From assembly GCF_001182895.1 (NCBI RefSeq), contig NZ_LFQR01000114.1, positions 1 to 42,680 on the forward strand: 42,680 nucleotides of DNA, given 5' to 3'. The DNA is from Frateuria defendens (GTDB taxonomy: Bacteria; Pseudomonadota; Gammaproteobacteria; Xanthomonadales; Rhodanobacteraceae). Made by a program: the position numbers and the translations under genes. Below are positions 24,485 to 33,553 of this stretch, piece by piece. The notes beneath the pieces were generated by a model. It was not told the origin of the DNA. It saw only the letters and a program-made list of their open reading frames with translations, and searched no databases. Position 1 is the stretch's first letter. Each line of letters begins with the position of its first letter.

Positions 24485-27400
24485 ATGGCAACCAATCGGC
24501 AGTTGATGAAACGCGGCCTGGCCTGGGCGATCGGCATGGGGCTCAGTTGCACGGCCCTGGCGCAATCCACCACCGGCAGCATTTTCGGCCAGGTGCCCGC
24601 CGGCGAAGGCGACAGCATCCTGATCAAGAGCAGCACCGGCGTCACCCGCACGACGACGCCCGACCCGCGCGGCCGCTATGCGGTGGGCCAGCTTCCGGTA
24701 GGCACCTATTCCGTGGTGCTGCAGCGCGACGGCAAGACGGTCGATACGCGCGACAGCATCGCCATCCGGGTGGGCACCGGCACCGAGGTATCGTTCGCGA
24801 CGGCGACGGCGGCGGCCACCGCCACGGCCGCCAGGACGCTCGGCGGCGTCAGCGTCAGCGCCAACCAGTTGCCCTCGATCGACGTCACCAGCGTGGACTC
24901 GCGCACGGTGATCACCGCCGACCAGCTCGCCAAGCTGCCGATGGCCCGCTCGGCCGAGGCCATCGCCCAGCTCGCGCCCGGCGTGGTCAACAACAGCGGC
25001 GGCTACCGCAGCGCCACCGGCCAGTCGCTGGTGAGCTTCGGCGGCTCCTCCGCCAGCGAGAACGCCTATTACATCAACGGCTTCAACACCACCGACCCGC
25101 TCAAGGGCTTCGGCGGCATCACCCTGCCCTACGGCTCGATCGACCAGGAAGAGGTCTACACCGGCGGCTACAGCGCACAGTACGGCCGCTCCGACGGCGG
25201 CGTGATCAACATGGTGGGCAAGCGTGGCACCAACGAGTGGCACTTCGGCGGCCAGCTGCTGTGGCAGCCGGCCTTCGCCCGCGCCAACGAGGGCAACGTC
25301 TATCTCAACGACGGCAGCGGCGTGTACGACCCCAACCGCGCCAACCACAGCTGGGTCACCATCTACGACGCCTACGTCGGCGGCCCGCTGATCAAGGACA
25401 AGCTGTTCTTCTTCGCCTCGGCCGAGGCGCAGCGGCAGCAGGGCGCCAACGCCAACGCCAGCGACGCCACCACCAGCCCGCCCAGCTACCCGTACTACAC
25501 CAAGTACAAGTACACCATGCCCAAGTGGTACGCGAAGCTGGACTGGAACATCACCGACAGCAACATCCTGGAAGTCACCGGCGCCTCCAACAAGTACCAG
25601 ACCTCCGGCACGCTCTATAACTACGACTACGACGCGCTCAAGCGCGGCAGCCTCCGCGGCTACGCCGACGACACCAAGGCCGGCGGCGACCTCTACACGG
25701 CCAAGTTCACCAGCTACCTCACCGACGACCTGACCCTGACCGCCCTCTACGGCAAGATGAAGACGGTCAACTACGACCAGCCCGCCAACTACGACGACGG
25801 CCTCACCTACGTCTCGAACCTGCAGTACCAGAACCCGGCGGTCACGGGCGGCCAGCAGATCGGCAACAGCCAGACCGTGTCGACGATCTTCAACCCCAAC
25901 CGCAGCAACAAGACCAGCAACCTGCGGCTGGACCTCACCTGGCAGGTCGGCGACCACACCCTCTCCGCCGGCCTCGACAACCAGAACGCCCAGGCCATCG
26001 ACCAGGGCTCGGCGACCTCCGGCCCGGGCTACCGCTGGATCTACGGCCACCTGGACGACCCCACCACGCCCATCTCCGACGGCCTGGGCGTGGGCGCGCC
26101 GGCCGGCTACCCGAACGGCGCCACCGGCTACTACGTGGACCAGTACACGCTCAGCTCCGTCGCCAGCGTGCGCTCCAAGCAGCGCTCCCAGTACGTGGAG
26201 GACAAGTGGCAGGTCAACGACCGCCTGCTGCTCTCGCTCGGCCTGCGCAACGACCAGTACACCGACTACAACGCCGCCGGCCAGGCCTACATCAAGCAGA
26301 CCTCGCCGCAGTGGGCGCCGCGCCTGGGCTTCAGCTGGGACGTCTACGGCGACTCCAGCTTCAAGGTGTACGGCAACGCCGGCCGCTACTACCTGGGCCT
26401 GCCGCTGCAGCCCTCGCTGGACGCCGCCGGCGGCAACGTGCGCACCGACCAGTACTTCACCTACGGCGGCATCAACGCCGACGGCACGCCGTCCGGCCTC
26501 ACCGCCATCTCCGGCCCCGTCTCGGCCAACAACAACTTCGGCGTGCTGCCCGATCCCAAGACCGTCACCGCCAAGGGCATCAAGGCGGAGAACCAGGACG
26601 AGTTCATCCTCGGCTTCACCAAGACCGCCGGCCCGAGCTGGGTGTACGGCGCCAAGCTGAGCCACCGCATCCTGCGCAACGCGGTGGACGACTACTGCGA
26701 CGTGGACAAGATCAACCAGGAAGCGTCCGCGCTCGGCTACAACGTGAACGCCACCAACAGCTGCTACCTGTTCAACCCCGGCCGGGCCAACACCTTCGTG
26801 GTGATCGACGCGGCCGGCAACTACCAGTACGTGCCGGTCAGCAACGCCCAGCTGGGTCTGCCCCGGCTCAAGCGCAAGTACTACGGCCTGGAAACCTTCC
26901 TCGAGCACCCGTTCGACGGCACCTGGTACGGCAAGCTGACCTACGTGTTCTCGCGCAGCTACGGCAACACCGAGGGCCAGCTGCGCTCGGACCTGCAGCA
27001 GACCGCCTCCTCCGAGAGCGAGGACTGGGACAACTCCTACATCATGGAGAACACCAACGGCCCGCAGAGCAACGATCACACGCACCAGATCAAGTTCTTC
27101 GGCTACTACCAGATCACCCCCGAGTGGCTGGTCTCCACCACCATCCAGCTGACCTCCGGTAGCCCCAAGAGCTGCCTGGGCTACTACGGCCCCGACGGCA
27201 CCGGCGACCCGGCCGGCTACGAGAACGCCTACCACTGGTGCAACGGCAAGCCCTCGCCGCTGGGCTCCACCGGGCGGTACCCGTGGATGAAGCAGGTGGA
27301 CGTGGGCGCCAGCTACCGCCCGGCCTTCGCCGGCCAGAAGCTGGCCTTCAGCCTCAACGTCTACAACGTGTTCAACAAGCAGGCCATCCTCAACGCCTAC

Positions 27401-27505
27401 CCCTACTCCCAGTCGGCGCCGGGTACGGCGGACCCGAAGTTCGGCACCGCGCAGGTGCGCCAGCTGCCGCGCTACGTGCAGTTGGGGGTGACCTACGACT
27501 ACTGA
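24485..27505 (+). CDS. TonB-dependent receptor, Oar-like, with carboxypeptidase-regulatory-like N-terminal domain (paralog 1)
   Basis: A 1006-residue outer-membrane receptor expected to import a substrate, still unknown, with energy from TonB-ExbBD. Signal peptide: residues 1-26 (ending ALA). A CarboxypepD-regulatory-like domain spans about 28-115, with GRYAVGQLPVGTYSVVL. The plug (about 120-240) contains VTSVDSRTVITADQLAKLP, SASENAYYINGFNTTDP and SAQYGRSDGGVINMVGKRGTN. The rest is the beta-barrel, ending with the aromatic signature VTYDY. Two pairs of cysteines in likely extracellular loops (about 738/760 and 897/918) are shared with the paralog. The start is fixed by the signal peptide. A terminator follows, so it is monocistronic. 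Confidence 0.93.
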   Translation: MATNRQLMKRGLAWAIGMGLSCTALAQSTTGSIFGQVPAGEGDSILIKSSTGVTRTTTPDPRGRYAVGQLPVGTYSVVLQRDGKTVDTRDSIAIRVGTGTEVSFATATAAATATAARTLGGVSVSANQLPSIDVTSVDSRTVITADQLAKLPMARSAEAIAQLAPGVVNNSGGYRSATGQSLVSFGGSSASENAYYINGFNTTDPLKGFGGITLPYGSIDQEEVYTGGYSAQYGRSDGGVINMVGKRGTNEWHFGGQLLWQPAFARANEGNVYLNDGSGVYDPNRANHSWVTIYDAYVGGPLIKDKLFFFASAEAQRQQGANANASDATTSPPSYPYYTKYKYTMPKWYAKLDWNITDSNILEVTGASNKYQTSGTLYNYDYDALKRGSLRGYADDTKAGGDLYTAKFTSYLTDDLTLTALYGKMKTVNYDQPANYDDGLTYVSNLQYQNPAVTGGQQIGNSQTVSTIFNPNRSNKTSNLRLDLTWQVGDHTLSAGLDNQNAQAIDQGSATSGPGYRWIYGHLDDPTTPISDGLGVGAPAGYPNGATGYYVDQYTLSSVASVRSKQRSQYVEDKWQVNDRLLLSLGLRNDQYTDYNAAGQAYIKQTSPQWAPRLGFSWDVYGDSSFKVYGNAGRYYLGLPLQPSLDAAGGNVRTDQYFTYGGINADGTPSGLTAISGPVSANNNFGVLPDPKTVTAKGIKAENQDEFILGFTKTAGPSWVYGAKLSHRILRNAVDDYCDVDKINQEASALGYNVNATNSCYLFNPGRANTFVVIDAAGNYQYVPVSNAQLGLPRLKRKYYGLETFLEHPFDGTWYGKLTYVFSRSYGNTEGQLRSDLQQTASSESEDWDNSYIMENTNGPQSNDHTHQIKFFGYYQITPEWLVSTTIQLTSGSPKSCLGYYGPDGTGDPAGYENAYHWCNGKPSPLGSTGRYPWMKQVDVGASYRPAFAGQKLAFSLNVYNVFNKQAILNAYPYSQSAPGTADPKFGTAQVRQLPRYVQLGVTYDY

Positions 27506-27530
27506 GGGGGCCGACGGCTCGTAGCACGAG

Positions 27531-27558
27531 GGGCGGCCCAGGCCGCCCTTCTCTTTTT
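27531..27558 (+). terminator. Rho-independent terminator of the first receptor gene
   Basis: GGGCGGCC-CA-GGCCGCCC (27531-27548) is followed by TTCTCTTTTT. It lies 25 bp after the receptor stop. Confidence 0.9.
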
Positions 27559-27675
27559 GAGCGCCGGCGAGACAGCCTGCCTGCAGGACGACGCTTCTCG
27601 CTCGACAGGCGCCGGGGACGCGGGCCCGATGCGGCACGCCTTCGCAACTTGTAGCGATGGGCGCACCGTGCAAGA

Positions 27676-27747
27676 CGCAAGGAAGGCCGCGAAATCTCAC
27701 GAAATTGTGGCCAGCCATCTATACAGCCATTTCCGTTTTCATATATA
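27676..27747 (+). promoter_or_regulatory. Promoter region of the second TonB-dependent receptor, similar to that of the first
   Basis: CTATACAGCCATTTCCG (27719-27735), a TATATAA box (27741-27747) and, further on, GCATGCCGCG-A-CGCAGCA repeat the arrangement before the first receptor almost base for base. Upstream, CGCAAGGAA, CGCGAAATC and CACGAAATT (27676-27707) resemble the CGCAAGAAAT repeats of copy 1, but the 16-bp palindrome is absent. The leader would again be about 210 nt. The 460-bp spacer 27506-27965 contains no gene. Confidence 0.5.
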
Positions 27748-27965
27748 ACGCGAAACGCATGCCGCGACGCAGCAATGCGTTTGGCGGATGGGGCATGCGA
27801 CCTCGCCGGGACTTCCCGGACGCAAGAACGCTCGATGGGCGCGGGTTTTCACCGCCCGTCGGGGATCCACGCAAAGGCAGAATGGACTCGCCGACCGCAC
27901 AAATTTCCGCGCTGCAAGACAGCCGGCGGCCGCTTTTGCGCCACTCGTAGGGGAGATACATCACG

Positions 27966-30900
27966 ATGGCAACCACCAAGCAGTTAATCCGGCGCGGCCT
28001 GGCGCTGGCGATCAGTATCGGCCTGAGCGGCACCGCTCTGGCGCAGTCCACCACCGGTACTGTGTTCGGCCAGGTGGCCGCAGGCCAGGGCGACAGCGTC
28101 CAGATCAAGAGCAACACCGGCCTTACCCGCACCGTCAGCCTCGACGAGCGCGGCCGCTACTCGGCGGCCCAGCTGCCCGTGGGCACCTATACCGTGGTCC
28201 TGCAGCGGAACGGCCAGGCGGTCGAGACGCGCGACGACGTGGTGGTCAAGCTCGGCGCCGGTACCGACGTCTCGTTCGCGCCGGCCGAGACCAAGACGCT
28301 CGGCGGCGTCAGCGTGAACGCCAGCGCGCTGCCTTCGGTCGACGTCTCCAGCGTGGACTCGCGCACCGTGGTCACCGCCGACCAGCTGGCCAGGCTGCCG
28401 CTGGGGCGCTCGGCCGAAGCCATTGCCCTGCTGGCCCCCGGCGTGATCAACAACGGCGGCAGCTACACCGGCGCCACCGGCAATTCGCTGGTCAGCTTCA
28501 GCGGCTCGGCCGCCAGCGAGAACGCCTACTACATCAACGGCTTCGCCACCACCGACCCGCTGCAGGGCCTGGGCGGCCTGTCGCTGCCGTACGGCGCGAT
28601 CGACCAGCAGGAGGTCTACACCGGCGGCTACAGCGCCATGTACGGCCGCTCCGACGGCGGCGTGATCAACGTGGTGGGCAAGCGCGGCACCAACGAGTGG
28701 CACTTCGGCGCCCAGCTGCTGTGGGAGCCGGCCTTCGCCCGCGCCGCGCAGCGTGACCGCTATTTCCGCAATGGCCTCGCCGGCATCGCCTCGCCGGTGC
28801 CGGGCAACGAATACCTCTATTCGCCCGACAGCCAGGACCATGTGTGGACCACCACCGCCAGCGCCTACGCCGGCGGCCCGCTGATCAAGGACAAGCTGTT
28901 CTTCTTCGTGGCCGGCGAGTTCGAGCGGCAGGAAGGCAACACGGTCAACCCGACCATCAACTTCAATTCCAACAAGCCCTACGTGGGCTACCGCTACGGC
29001 GACCCGCGCTGGTACGCCAAGCTCGACTGGAACATCACCGACAACCACATCCTCGAGCTCACCGGCGCCTCGGACAAGCACGAGACCAACGGCTCGATCT
29101 ACAACTACAACTATGCCACGCAGACGAGGCTCGGCTTCTCGCGCTACGACAACCGCACCAAGGCCGGCGGCGACCTGTACGCGCTGAAGTACACCGGCTA
29201 CCTCACCGACAGCCTCACGGTGACGGCGCTGTACGGCAAGATGAAGACCAACAACTACAACCAACCGGTCGGTTACGACTCCAGCCTCACCTATGTCACC
29301 AATACCGGCTTCCAAAATCCTGCCCTGAATGGCGGATCGGAACGCCGTAACAGCCAGATCGCCAGCCTTACCTCGGCCAACCGCAGCAACAAGACCAACA
29401 ATTACCGGCTTGACATCAGCTACGTGCTCGGTGATCACACGATTACGCTCGGCATCGACAACCAGAATGCCAAGGCCATCGACCAAGGCGCGTTCACGTC
29501 CGGCCCCGGCTACTCGTGGGAATACGGCTACACCAAGGATCCGTTCGTGGACATTTCCACCGGCCTGGGTGTAGGTGCGCCTGGCAACTACCCCAACGGC
29601 GCCAGCGGCTACTACGTGATCCAGAACGTGGCCTACAGCCTGGCGACGGTGCGCTCCAGCCAGCGCGCGCAGTACATCGAGGACAAGTGGCAGGTCAGCG
29701 ACCGCCTGCTGCTCTCGCTCGGCCTGCGCAACGACCAGTTCACCAACTACAACAGCGACGGCGACGCCTTCATCCGCCAGCGCACGCCGCAGTGGGCGCC
29801 GCGCCTGGGCTTCTCGTGGGACGTGAACGGCGACGCCAGCTTCAAGGTGTACGGCAACGCCGGGCGCTACTATCTCGGCCTGCCGCTCAACCCCGCGCTG
29901 AATGCGGCCGGCGGCGCCTTGAATACCCAGCAATACTTCACCTACAGCGGCATCGCCGCCGACGGCTCGCCGACGGGCCTGACCGCCTTCTCCAACCCCG
30001 TGGCGGCCAACAACACCTTCGGCCAGCTGCCCGACCCCAAGACGGTCACCACCCAGGGGCTCAAGTCCGAATACCAGGACGAGTTCATCCTCGGCTTCAC
30101 CAAGACCGCGGGTGCGAACTGGGTGTATGGCGCCAAGCTGACCCAGCGCATCCTGCGCAACGCCATCGACGACTACTGCTACCTATCCGAAGGCGACCGC
30201 GTGCAGGCCAAGGCGGCTTCGCTCGGCTACGACGTGACGTTCGAAAGCCCGGCCGAAGGCGTCCCCGCCAGCAACCCGGTCAGCTGCTGGCTGATCAACC
30301 CGGGCAAGGCCAACACCTTCACCCTGGTCGACACCTCAGGCAACTACCGCTCTGTCTCGCTCAACCGCGAGGAGTTCGGCTTCCCACGGCTCAAGCGCCG
30401 CTACTACGGCCTGGAAACCTTCCTCGAGCACCCGTTCGACGGCACCTGGTACGGCAAGCTCACCTACGTGTTCTCGCGCAGCTACGGCAACACGGAAGGT
30501 CAGCTTCGCTCGGACCTGTACGCCACCGGCCGCGCCAGTGGCCAGACGGCCACCTCGACCACGCAGGACTGGGACAACTCCTTCATCATGGAGCACACCA
30601 ACGGCGTGCAGAACAACGATCGCAAGCACCAGATCAAGTTCTTCGGCTACTACCAGTTCACGCCCGAATGGTTGGCCTCCGCCAACCTCAGCGTGGCATC
30701 CGGCGCGCCCCGGCAGTGCCTCGGCGCCTACGGCCCCAATGCCACCGATCCGGCGGGCTACACCAACAGCTACCACTTCTGCGACGGCCAGCCCTCGCCG
30801 CCCGGCAGCCACGGCCGCCTGCCGTGGATCCGCCAGCTCGACCTGGGCGTGACCTATCGCCCGACCTTCGCCGCCGGCAAGCTCGGCCTCAGCGCCAATG

Positions 30901-31046
30901 TGTTCAACGTGCTCAACGAGCAGCGCATGACCGCGGCCTATCCCTACTCGGTAACCCGCGGCACCACGCCTAACCCGCTATACGGCACCGCCGCAGCCTA
31001 CCAGGCCCCGCGCTACGTGCGCCTCAGCGTGAGCTACGACTACTGA
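27966..31046 (+). CDS. TonB-dependent receptor, Oar-like, with carboxypeptidase-regulatory-like N-terminal domain (paralog 2)
   Basis: A 1026-residue paralog of the preceding receptor with the same order of parts: signal peptide (1-26), regulatory-like domain (about 28-110), plug (SAMYGRSDGGVINVVGKRGTN region) and barrel ending VSYDY. Most of the sequence aligns without gaps; differences concentrate in barrel loops, for example after the plug (about residues 260-290) and around the first cysteine pair, where paralog 2 has a longer loop. Such loop differences suggest related but distinct ligands. GGGGAG a few bases before the ATG at 27966 is a good ribosome-binding site. A bidirectional terminator separates it from the aminotransferase gene. 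Confidence 0.93.
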   Translation: MATTKQLIRRGLALAISIGLSGTALAQSTTGTVFGQVAAGQGDSVQIKSNTGLTRTVSLDERGRYSAAQLPVGTYTVVLQRNGQAVETRDDVVVKLGAGTDVSFAPAETKTLGGVSVNASALPSVDVSSVDSRTVVTADQLARLPLGRSAEAIALLAPGVINNGGSYTGATGNSLVSFSGSAASENAYYINGFATTDPLQGLGGLSLPYGAIDQQEVYTGGYSAMYGRSDGGVINVVGKRGTNEWHFGAQLLWEPAFARAAQRDRYFRNGLAGIASPVPGNEYLYSPDSQDHVWTTTASAYAGGPLIKDKLFFFVAGEFERQEGNTVNPTINFNSNKPYVGYRYGDPRWYAKLDWNITDNHILELTGASDKHETNGSIYNYNYATQTRLGFSRYDNRTKAGGDLYALKYTGYLTDSLTVTALYGKMKTNNYNQPVGYDSSLTYVTNTGFQNPALNGGSERRNSQIASLTSANRSNKTNNYRLDISYVLGDHTITLGIDNQNAKAIDQGAFTSGPGYSWEYGYTKDPFVDISTGLGVGAPGNYPNGASGYYVIQNVAYSLATVRSSQRAQYIEDKWQVSDRLLLSLGLRNDQFTNYNSDGDAFIRQRTPQWAPRLGFSWDVNGDASFKVYGNAGRYYLGLPLNPALNAAGGALNTQQYFTYSGIAADGSPTGLTAFSNPVAANNTFGQLPDPKTVTTQGLKSEYQDEFILGFTKTAGANWVYGAKLTQRILRNAIDDYCYLSEGDRVQAKAASLGYDVTFESPAEGVPASNPVSCWLINPGKANTFTLVDTSGNYRSVSLNREEFGFPRLKRRYYGLETFLEHPFDGTWYGKLTYVFSRSYGNTEGQLRSDLYATGRASGQTATSTTQDWDNSFIMEHTNGVQNNDRKHQIKFFGYYQFTPEWLASANLSVASGAPRQCLGAYGPNATDPAGYTNSYHFCDGQPSPPGSHGRLPWIRQLDLGVTYRPTFAAGKLGLSANVFNVLNEQRMTAAYPYSVTRGTTPNPLYGTAAAYQAPRYVRLSVSYDY

Positions 31047-31074
31047 GCCCACGCGCGATGCGGCACGAAAAAAA

Positions 31075-31096
31075 GGGGCGGCCAAACGGCCGCCCC
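31075..31096. terminator. Bidirectional terminator between receptor 2 and the aminotransferase
   Basis: GGGGCGGCC-AAAC-GGCCGCCCC is a perfect 9-bp stem with an A-run before it and TTTT after it, so it can end transcription from both convergent genes. Confidence 0.92.
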
Positions 31097-31122
31097 TTTT
31101 CGTTCGATCGGACGCGGAAGGC

Positions 31123-32328
31123 TCAGCCCTTGCTCACCGCCGTCACCGCCTCGCTCACGTAGTCGATGTTGGCGCTGTTGAGCGCGGCCACGCAGATGCG
31201 GCCGGAGTCGAGCGCGTAGATGGCGTATTCCTCGCGCAGGCGCAGCACCTGCGCCTTGCTCAGGCCCGAGTAGGAGAACATGCCGGCCTGCCGGTTGATG
31301 AAGCCGAAGTCCGGCGCGCCGAGCGCGGCCAGGCGCGACACGAAACCCTCGCGCATGGCGTGGATACGCTCGCGCATCTCGCCCAGCTCCGCCTCCCACT
31401 GCGTGCGCAGCTCGGCGCTCTCCAGCACGGCAGCCACCAAATGGCCGCCGTGCGCGGCGGGGCTGGAGTAGATGGTGCGGATGATCTGCTTGATCTTCGA
31501 GCGCAGCCGCGCCGCCTCCTCGCGGTCGGCGCCCACGAAGGACAGCGCGCCCACGCGCTCGCCGTACAGCGAGAACGACTTGGAGTAGGAGCTGGCGACC
31601 ACGAAGTTCTCCACCCCCGCCTCGGCGAACAGGCGGATGGCGGTGGCGTCCGCCTCGGTGCCGCGGTCGAAGCCCTGGTAGGCGAGGTCGATGAAGGCGA
31701 GCAGGTTGCGCTCCTTCACCAGCTCCACGATCTGCTGCCACTGCGCGGCGCTGGGGTCCACGCCGGTGGGGTTGTGGCAGCAGGCGTGCAGCAGCACCAC
31801 GGTGCCCGGCTCCAGCTTGCCGAGGTCTTCCAGCATGCCGGCGAAGTCGAGGCCGTGGGTGGCCGCATCGTAGTAGCGGTACTCGACCAGTTCGAAACCC
31901 GCGGCACGGAACACGGCGTGGTGGTTGCCCCAGCTCGGGTTGCTGATGGCGAGCCTGGCGCCGGCGCCGGCCACCTGCTTGAGCAGCTCCGCGCCCACGC
32001 GCAGCGCGCCGCTGCCGCCGATGGTCTGCGCGGTGGCCACACGGCCGGCGGCCAGCAGCGGGGACTCGGCGCCGAACAGCAGCTTCTGGGTGGCCTGGTT
32101 GTAGGCGGGCAGGCCGTCGATCGGCAGGTAGCCGCGCGGGCGCGGCGACTGCGCCAGCTGCAGCTCGACCTGCTGCACGCTCCGCAGCACCGGAATGCGT
32201 CCCGCGTCGTCGACGTAGATGCCCACGCCAAGGTTCACCTTGTTGGGCCGGCTATCGGCCAGGAAGGCTTCGGTGAGACCCAGGATCGGGTCGCCGGGGG
32301 CCATTTCGACTTTCGCAAAGAGGGACAC
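31123..32328 (-). CDS. Aromatic amino acid / aspartate aminotransferase
   Basis: A 401-residue PLP-dependent class I aminotransferase of the AspC/TyrB group, which swaps amino groups between aspartate or aromatic amino acids and 2-oxoglutarate. The PLP lysine is K250 in SSYSKSFSLYGERVG. Other family residues seen are GGSGALRVG (phosphate site), NPSWGNH, HACCHNPTGVDP (Asn and Pro at the pyridine ring), FIDLAYQGF (Asp/Tyr) and the substrate-carboxylate Arg377 in DSGRICVA. The N-terminal FAKVEMAPGDPILGLTEAF fits the family from its first residues, which supports the GTG start at 32328. It follows ttcA by 40 bp on the same strand. AspC and TyrB cannot be told apart here. Confidence 0.93.
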   Translation of the reverse strand: MSLFAKVEMAPGDPILGLTEAFLADSRPNKVNLGVGIYVDDAGRIPVLRSVQQVELQLAQSPRPRGYLPIDGLPAYNQATQKLLFGAESPLLAAGRVATAQTIGGSGALRVGAELLKQVAGAGARLAISNPSWGNHHAVFRAAGFELVEYRYYDAATHGLDFAGMLEDLGKLEPGTVVLLHACCHNPTGVDPSAAQWQQIVELVKERNLLAFIDLAYQGFDRGTEADATAIRLFAEAGVENFVVASSYSKSFSLYGERVGALSFVGADREEAARLRSKIKQIIRTIYSSPAAHGGHLVAAVLESAELRTQWEAELGEMRERIHAMREGFVSRLAALGAPDFGFINRQAGMFSYSGLSKAQVLRLREEYAIYALDSGRICVAALNSANIDYVSEAVTAVSKG

Positions 32329-32368
32329 GGCGTTGCTCGTTGTGGTGGTGGATTGGAGGTATAGACGG

Positions 32369-33235
32369 CTAATTATGCCCGGTATCGTCGCCGGCGAGCC
32401 AGCCGTGGGCGTCGGCCCGGGCCGCGCCCTCGCGGGCGCCGAGGGCGGCGAAATCGAACAGCTTGCGGTCGGCCAGCTGCGAAGGCGCCACGTTGCCGAG
32501 CGCGCGGAAGATGTTCTCGCTGCGCCCCGGCCACTGCTTCTCCCATTCCTCCAGCATGCGCTTGACCGCCTTGCGCTGCAGGTTCTCCTGCGAGCCGCAC
32601 AGGTTGCACGGGATGATGGGGAAGGCCTTCTGCGCCGCGTACTCGGCGATGTCGTCCTCGCGGCAGTAGGCCAGCGGGCGGATCACCACGTGGCGGCCGT
32701 CGTCCGAACGCAGCTTGGGCGGCATGGCCTTCAGGCTCGCCTGGTGGAACAGGTTGAGGAAGAAGGTGCCGAGGATGTCGTCGCGGTGGTGGCCGAGCGC
32801 GATCTTGGTGACGCCGTTGGCCGCCGCCCAGGTGTACAGCGCGCCGCGGCGCAGCCGCGAGCACAGGCTGCACATCGTCTTGCCCTCGGGGATCACGCGG
32901 GTGACGGTGCTGTAGGTGTCCTGCTCGATGATGTGGAACGGCACGCCGAGCGCGGTGAGGTACTCGGGCAGCACGTGCTCGGGAAAGCCCGGCTGCTTCT
33001 GGTCCAGGTTCACCGCGATCAGTTCGAAGCGCACCGGCGCCCTGGCCTGCAGCGAGAGCAGGATGTCCAGCAGGGTGTAGGAATCCTTGCCGCCGGAGAG
33101 GCACACCATCACCTTGTCGCCTTCCTCGATCATCTGGAAATCGGCGATGGCCTGGCCCACCTGGTGGCGCAGGCGCTTGGCCAGCTTGCCGGCCTCGTAG
33201 GCCTGCTTGCGGGAGGGTTCGGGCTGGACGGACAT
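32369..33235 (-). CDS. ttcA: tRNA 2-thiocytidine(32) synthetase TtcA
   Basis: A 288-residue cytoplasmic enzyme that thiolates cytidine 32 of some tRNAs, using ATP and a [4Fe-4S] cluster. The PP-loop ATP pyrophosphatase motif SGGKDS is at residues 47-52. The cluster cysteines are in CSLC (C122, C125) and CNLC (C210, C213), and GHHRDD follows the first pair. The ATG at 33235 gives the normal family length; a GTG 16 codons upstream adds unsupported sequence. A TACAAT -10-like hexamer lies 30 bp upstream. It is divergent from ydcH. Confidence 0.96.
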   Translation of the reverse strand: MSVQPEPSRKQAYEAGKLAKRLRHQVGQAIADFQMIEEGDKVMVCLSGGKDSYTLLDILLSLQARAPVRFELIAVNLDQKQPGFPEHVLPEYLTALGVPFHIIEQDTYSTVTRVIPEGKTMCSLCSRLRRGALYTWAAANGVTKIALGHHRDDILGTFFLNLFHQASLKAMPPKLRSDDGRHVVIRPLAYCREDDIAEYAAQKAFPIIPCNLCGSQENLQRKAVKRMLEEWEKQWPGRSENIFRALGNVAPSQLADRKLFDFAALGAREGAARADAHGWLAGDDTGHN

Positions 33236-33264
33236 GGAGGCGGAACGGGCGGAAACCGGCGCCC

Positions 33265-33270
33265 ATTGTA
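33265..33270 (-). promoter_or_regulatory. -10-like element of ttcA
   Basis: On the minus strand these bases read TACAAT, about 30 bp before the ttcA ATG, giving a leader of about 20 nt. It is nearly back-to-back with the ydcH -10. Confidence 0.45.
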
Positions 33271-33301
33271 GCCTGCCCGCCACGCGGAAGCCGCCGGGCG
33301 C

Positions 33302-33307
33302 TAAACT
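33302..33307 (+). promoter_or_regulatory. -10-like element of ydcH
   Basis: TAAACT lies 29 bp before the ydcH ATG at 33337 and would give a leader of about 23 nt. Confidence 0.4.
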
Positions 33308-33336
33308 TGCGCCTCTTCCACCCGCCGCCGGCCGTC

Positions 33337-33543
33337 ATGCAGGTCCAGGATTCCAACGCGATCGCCCACCGCCTGATCGAGCTGCGCCAGGAGCACCGCG
33401 ATCTCGACGCGGTGATCCAGCAGATGGCCGGCGTACGCGGCCGCGACGAGTTGCAGCTCACGCGCCTGAAGAAGCGCAAGCTGCTGCTGAAGGACACCAT
33501 CGCGCGGCTGGAAAGCAAGCTGATCCCCGACCTCGACGCCTGA
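33337..33543 (+). CDS. ydcH: YdcH family protein (DUF465), small helical protein
   Basis: A 68-residue, highly charged, fully helical protein. HRDLDAVIQQM and the central LTRLKKRKLLLKDTIARLE block are diagnostic for the YdcH/DUF465 family (COG2841), small coiled-coil proteins of unknown role. A TTG ten codons upstream is also open, but the ATG at 33337 gives the family length and lies at a good distance from the TAAACT element. The GNAT gene starts 10 bp after it and is probably co-transcribed. Confidence 0.9.
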   Translation: MQVQDSNAIAHRLIELRQEHRDLDAVIQQMAGVRGRDELQLTRLKKRKLLLKDTIARLESKLIPDLDA

Positions 33544-33553
33544 TCCGGACGCC

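Noticed and set aside
24086-27718. 1210-codon open frame opposite the first TonB-dependent receptor
   Set aside because: It is a shadow created by GC-biased codons; no signal, motif or start context, and it spans a terminator and a promoter.
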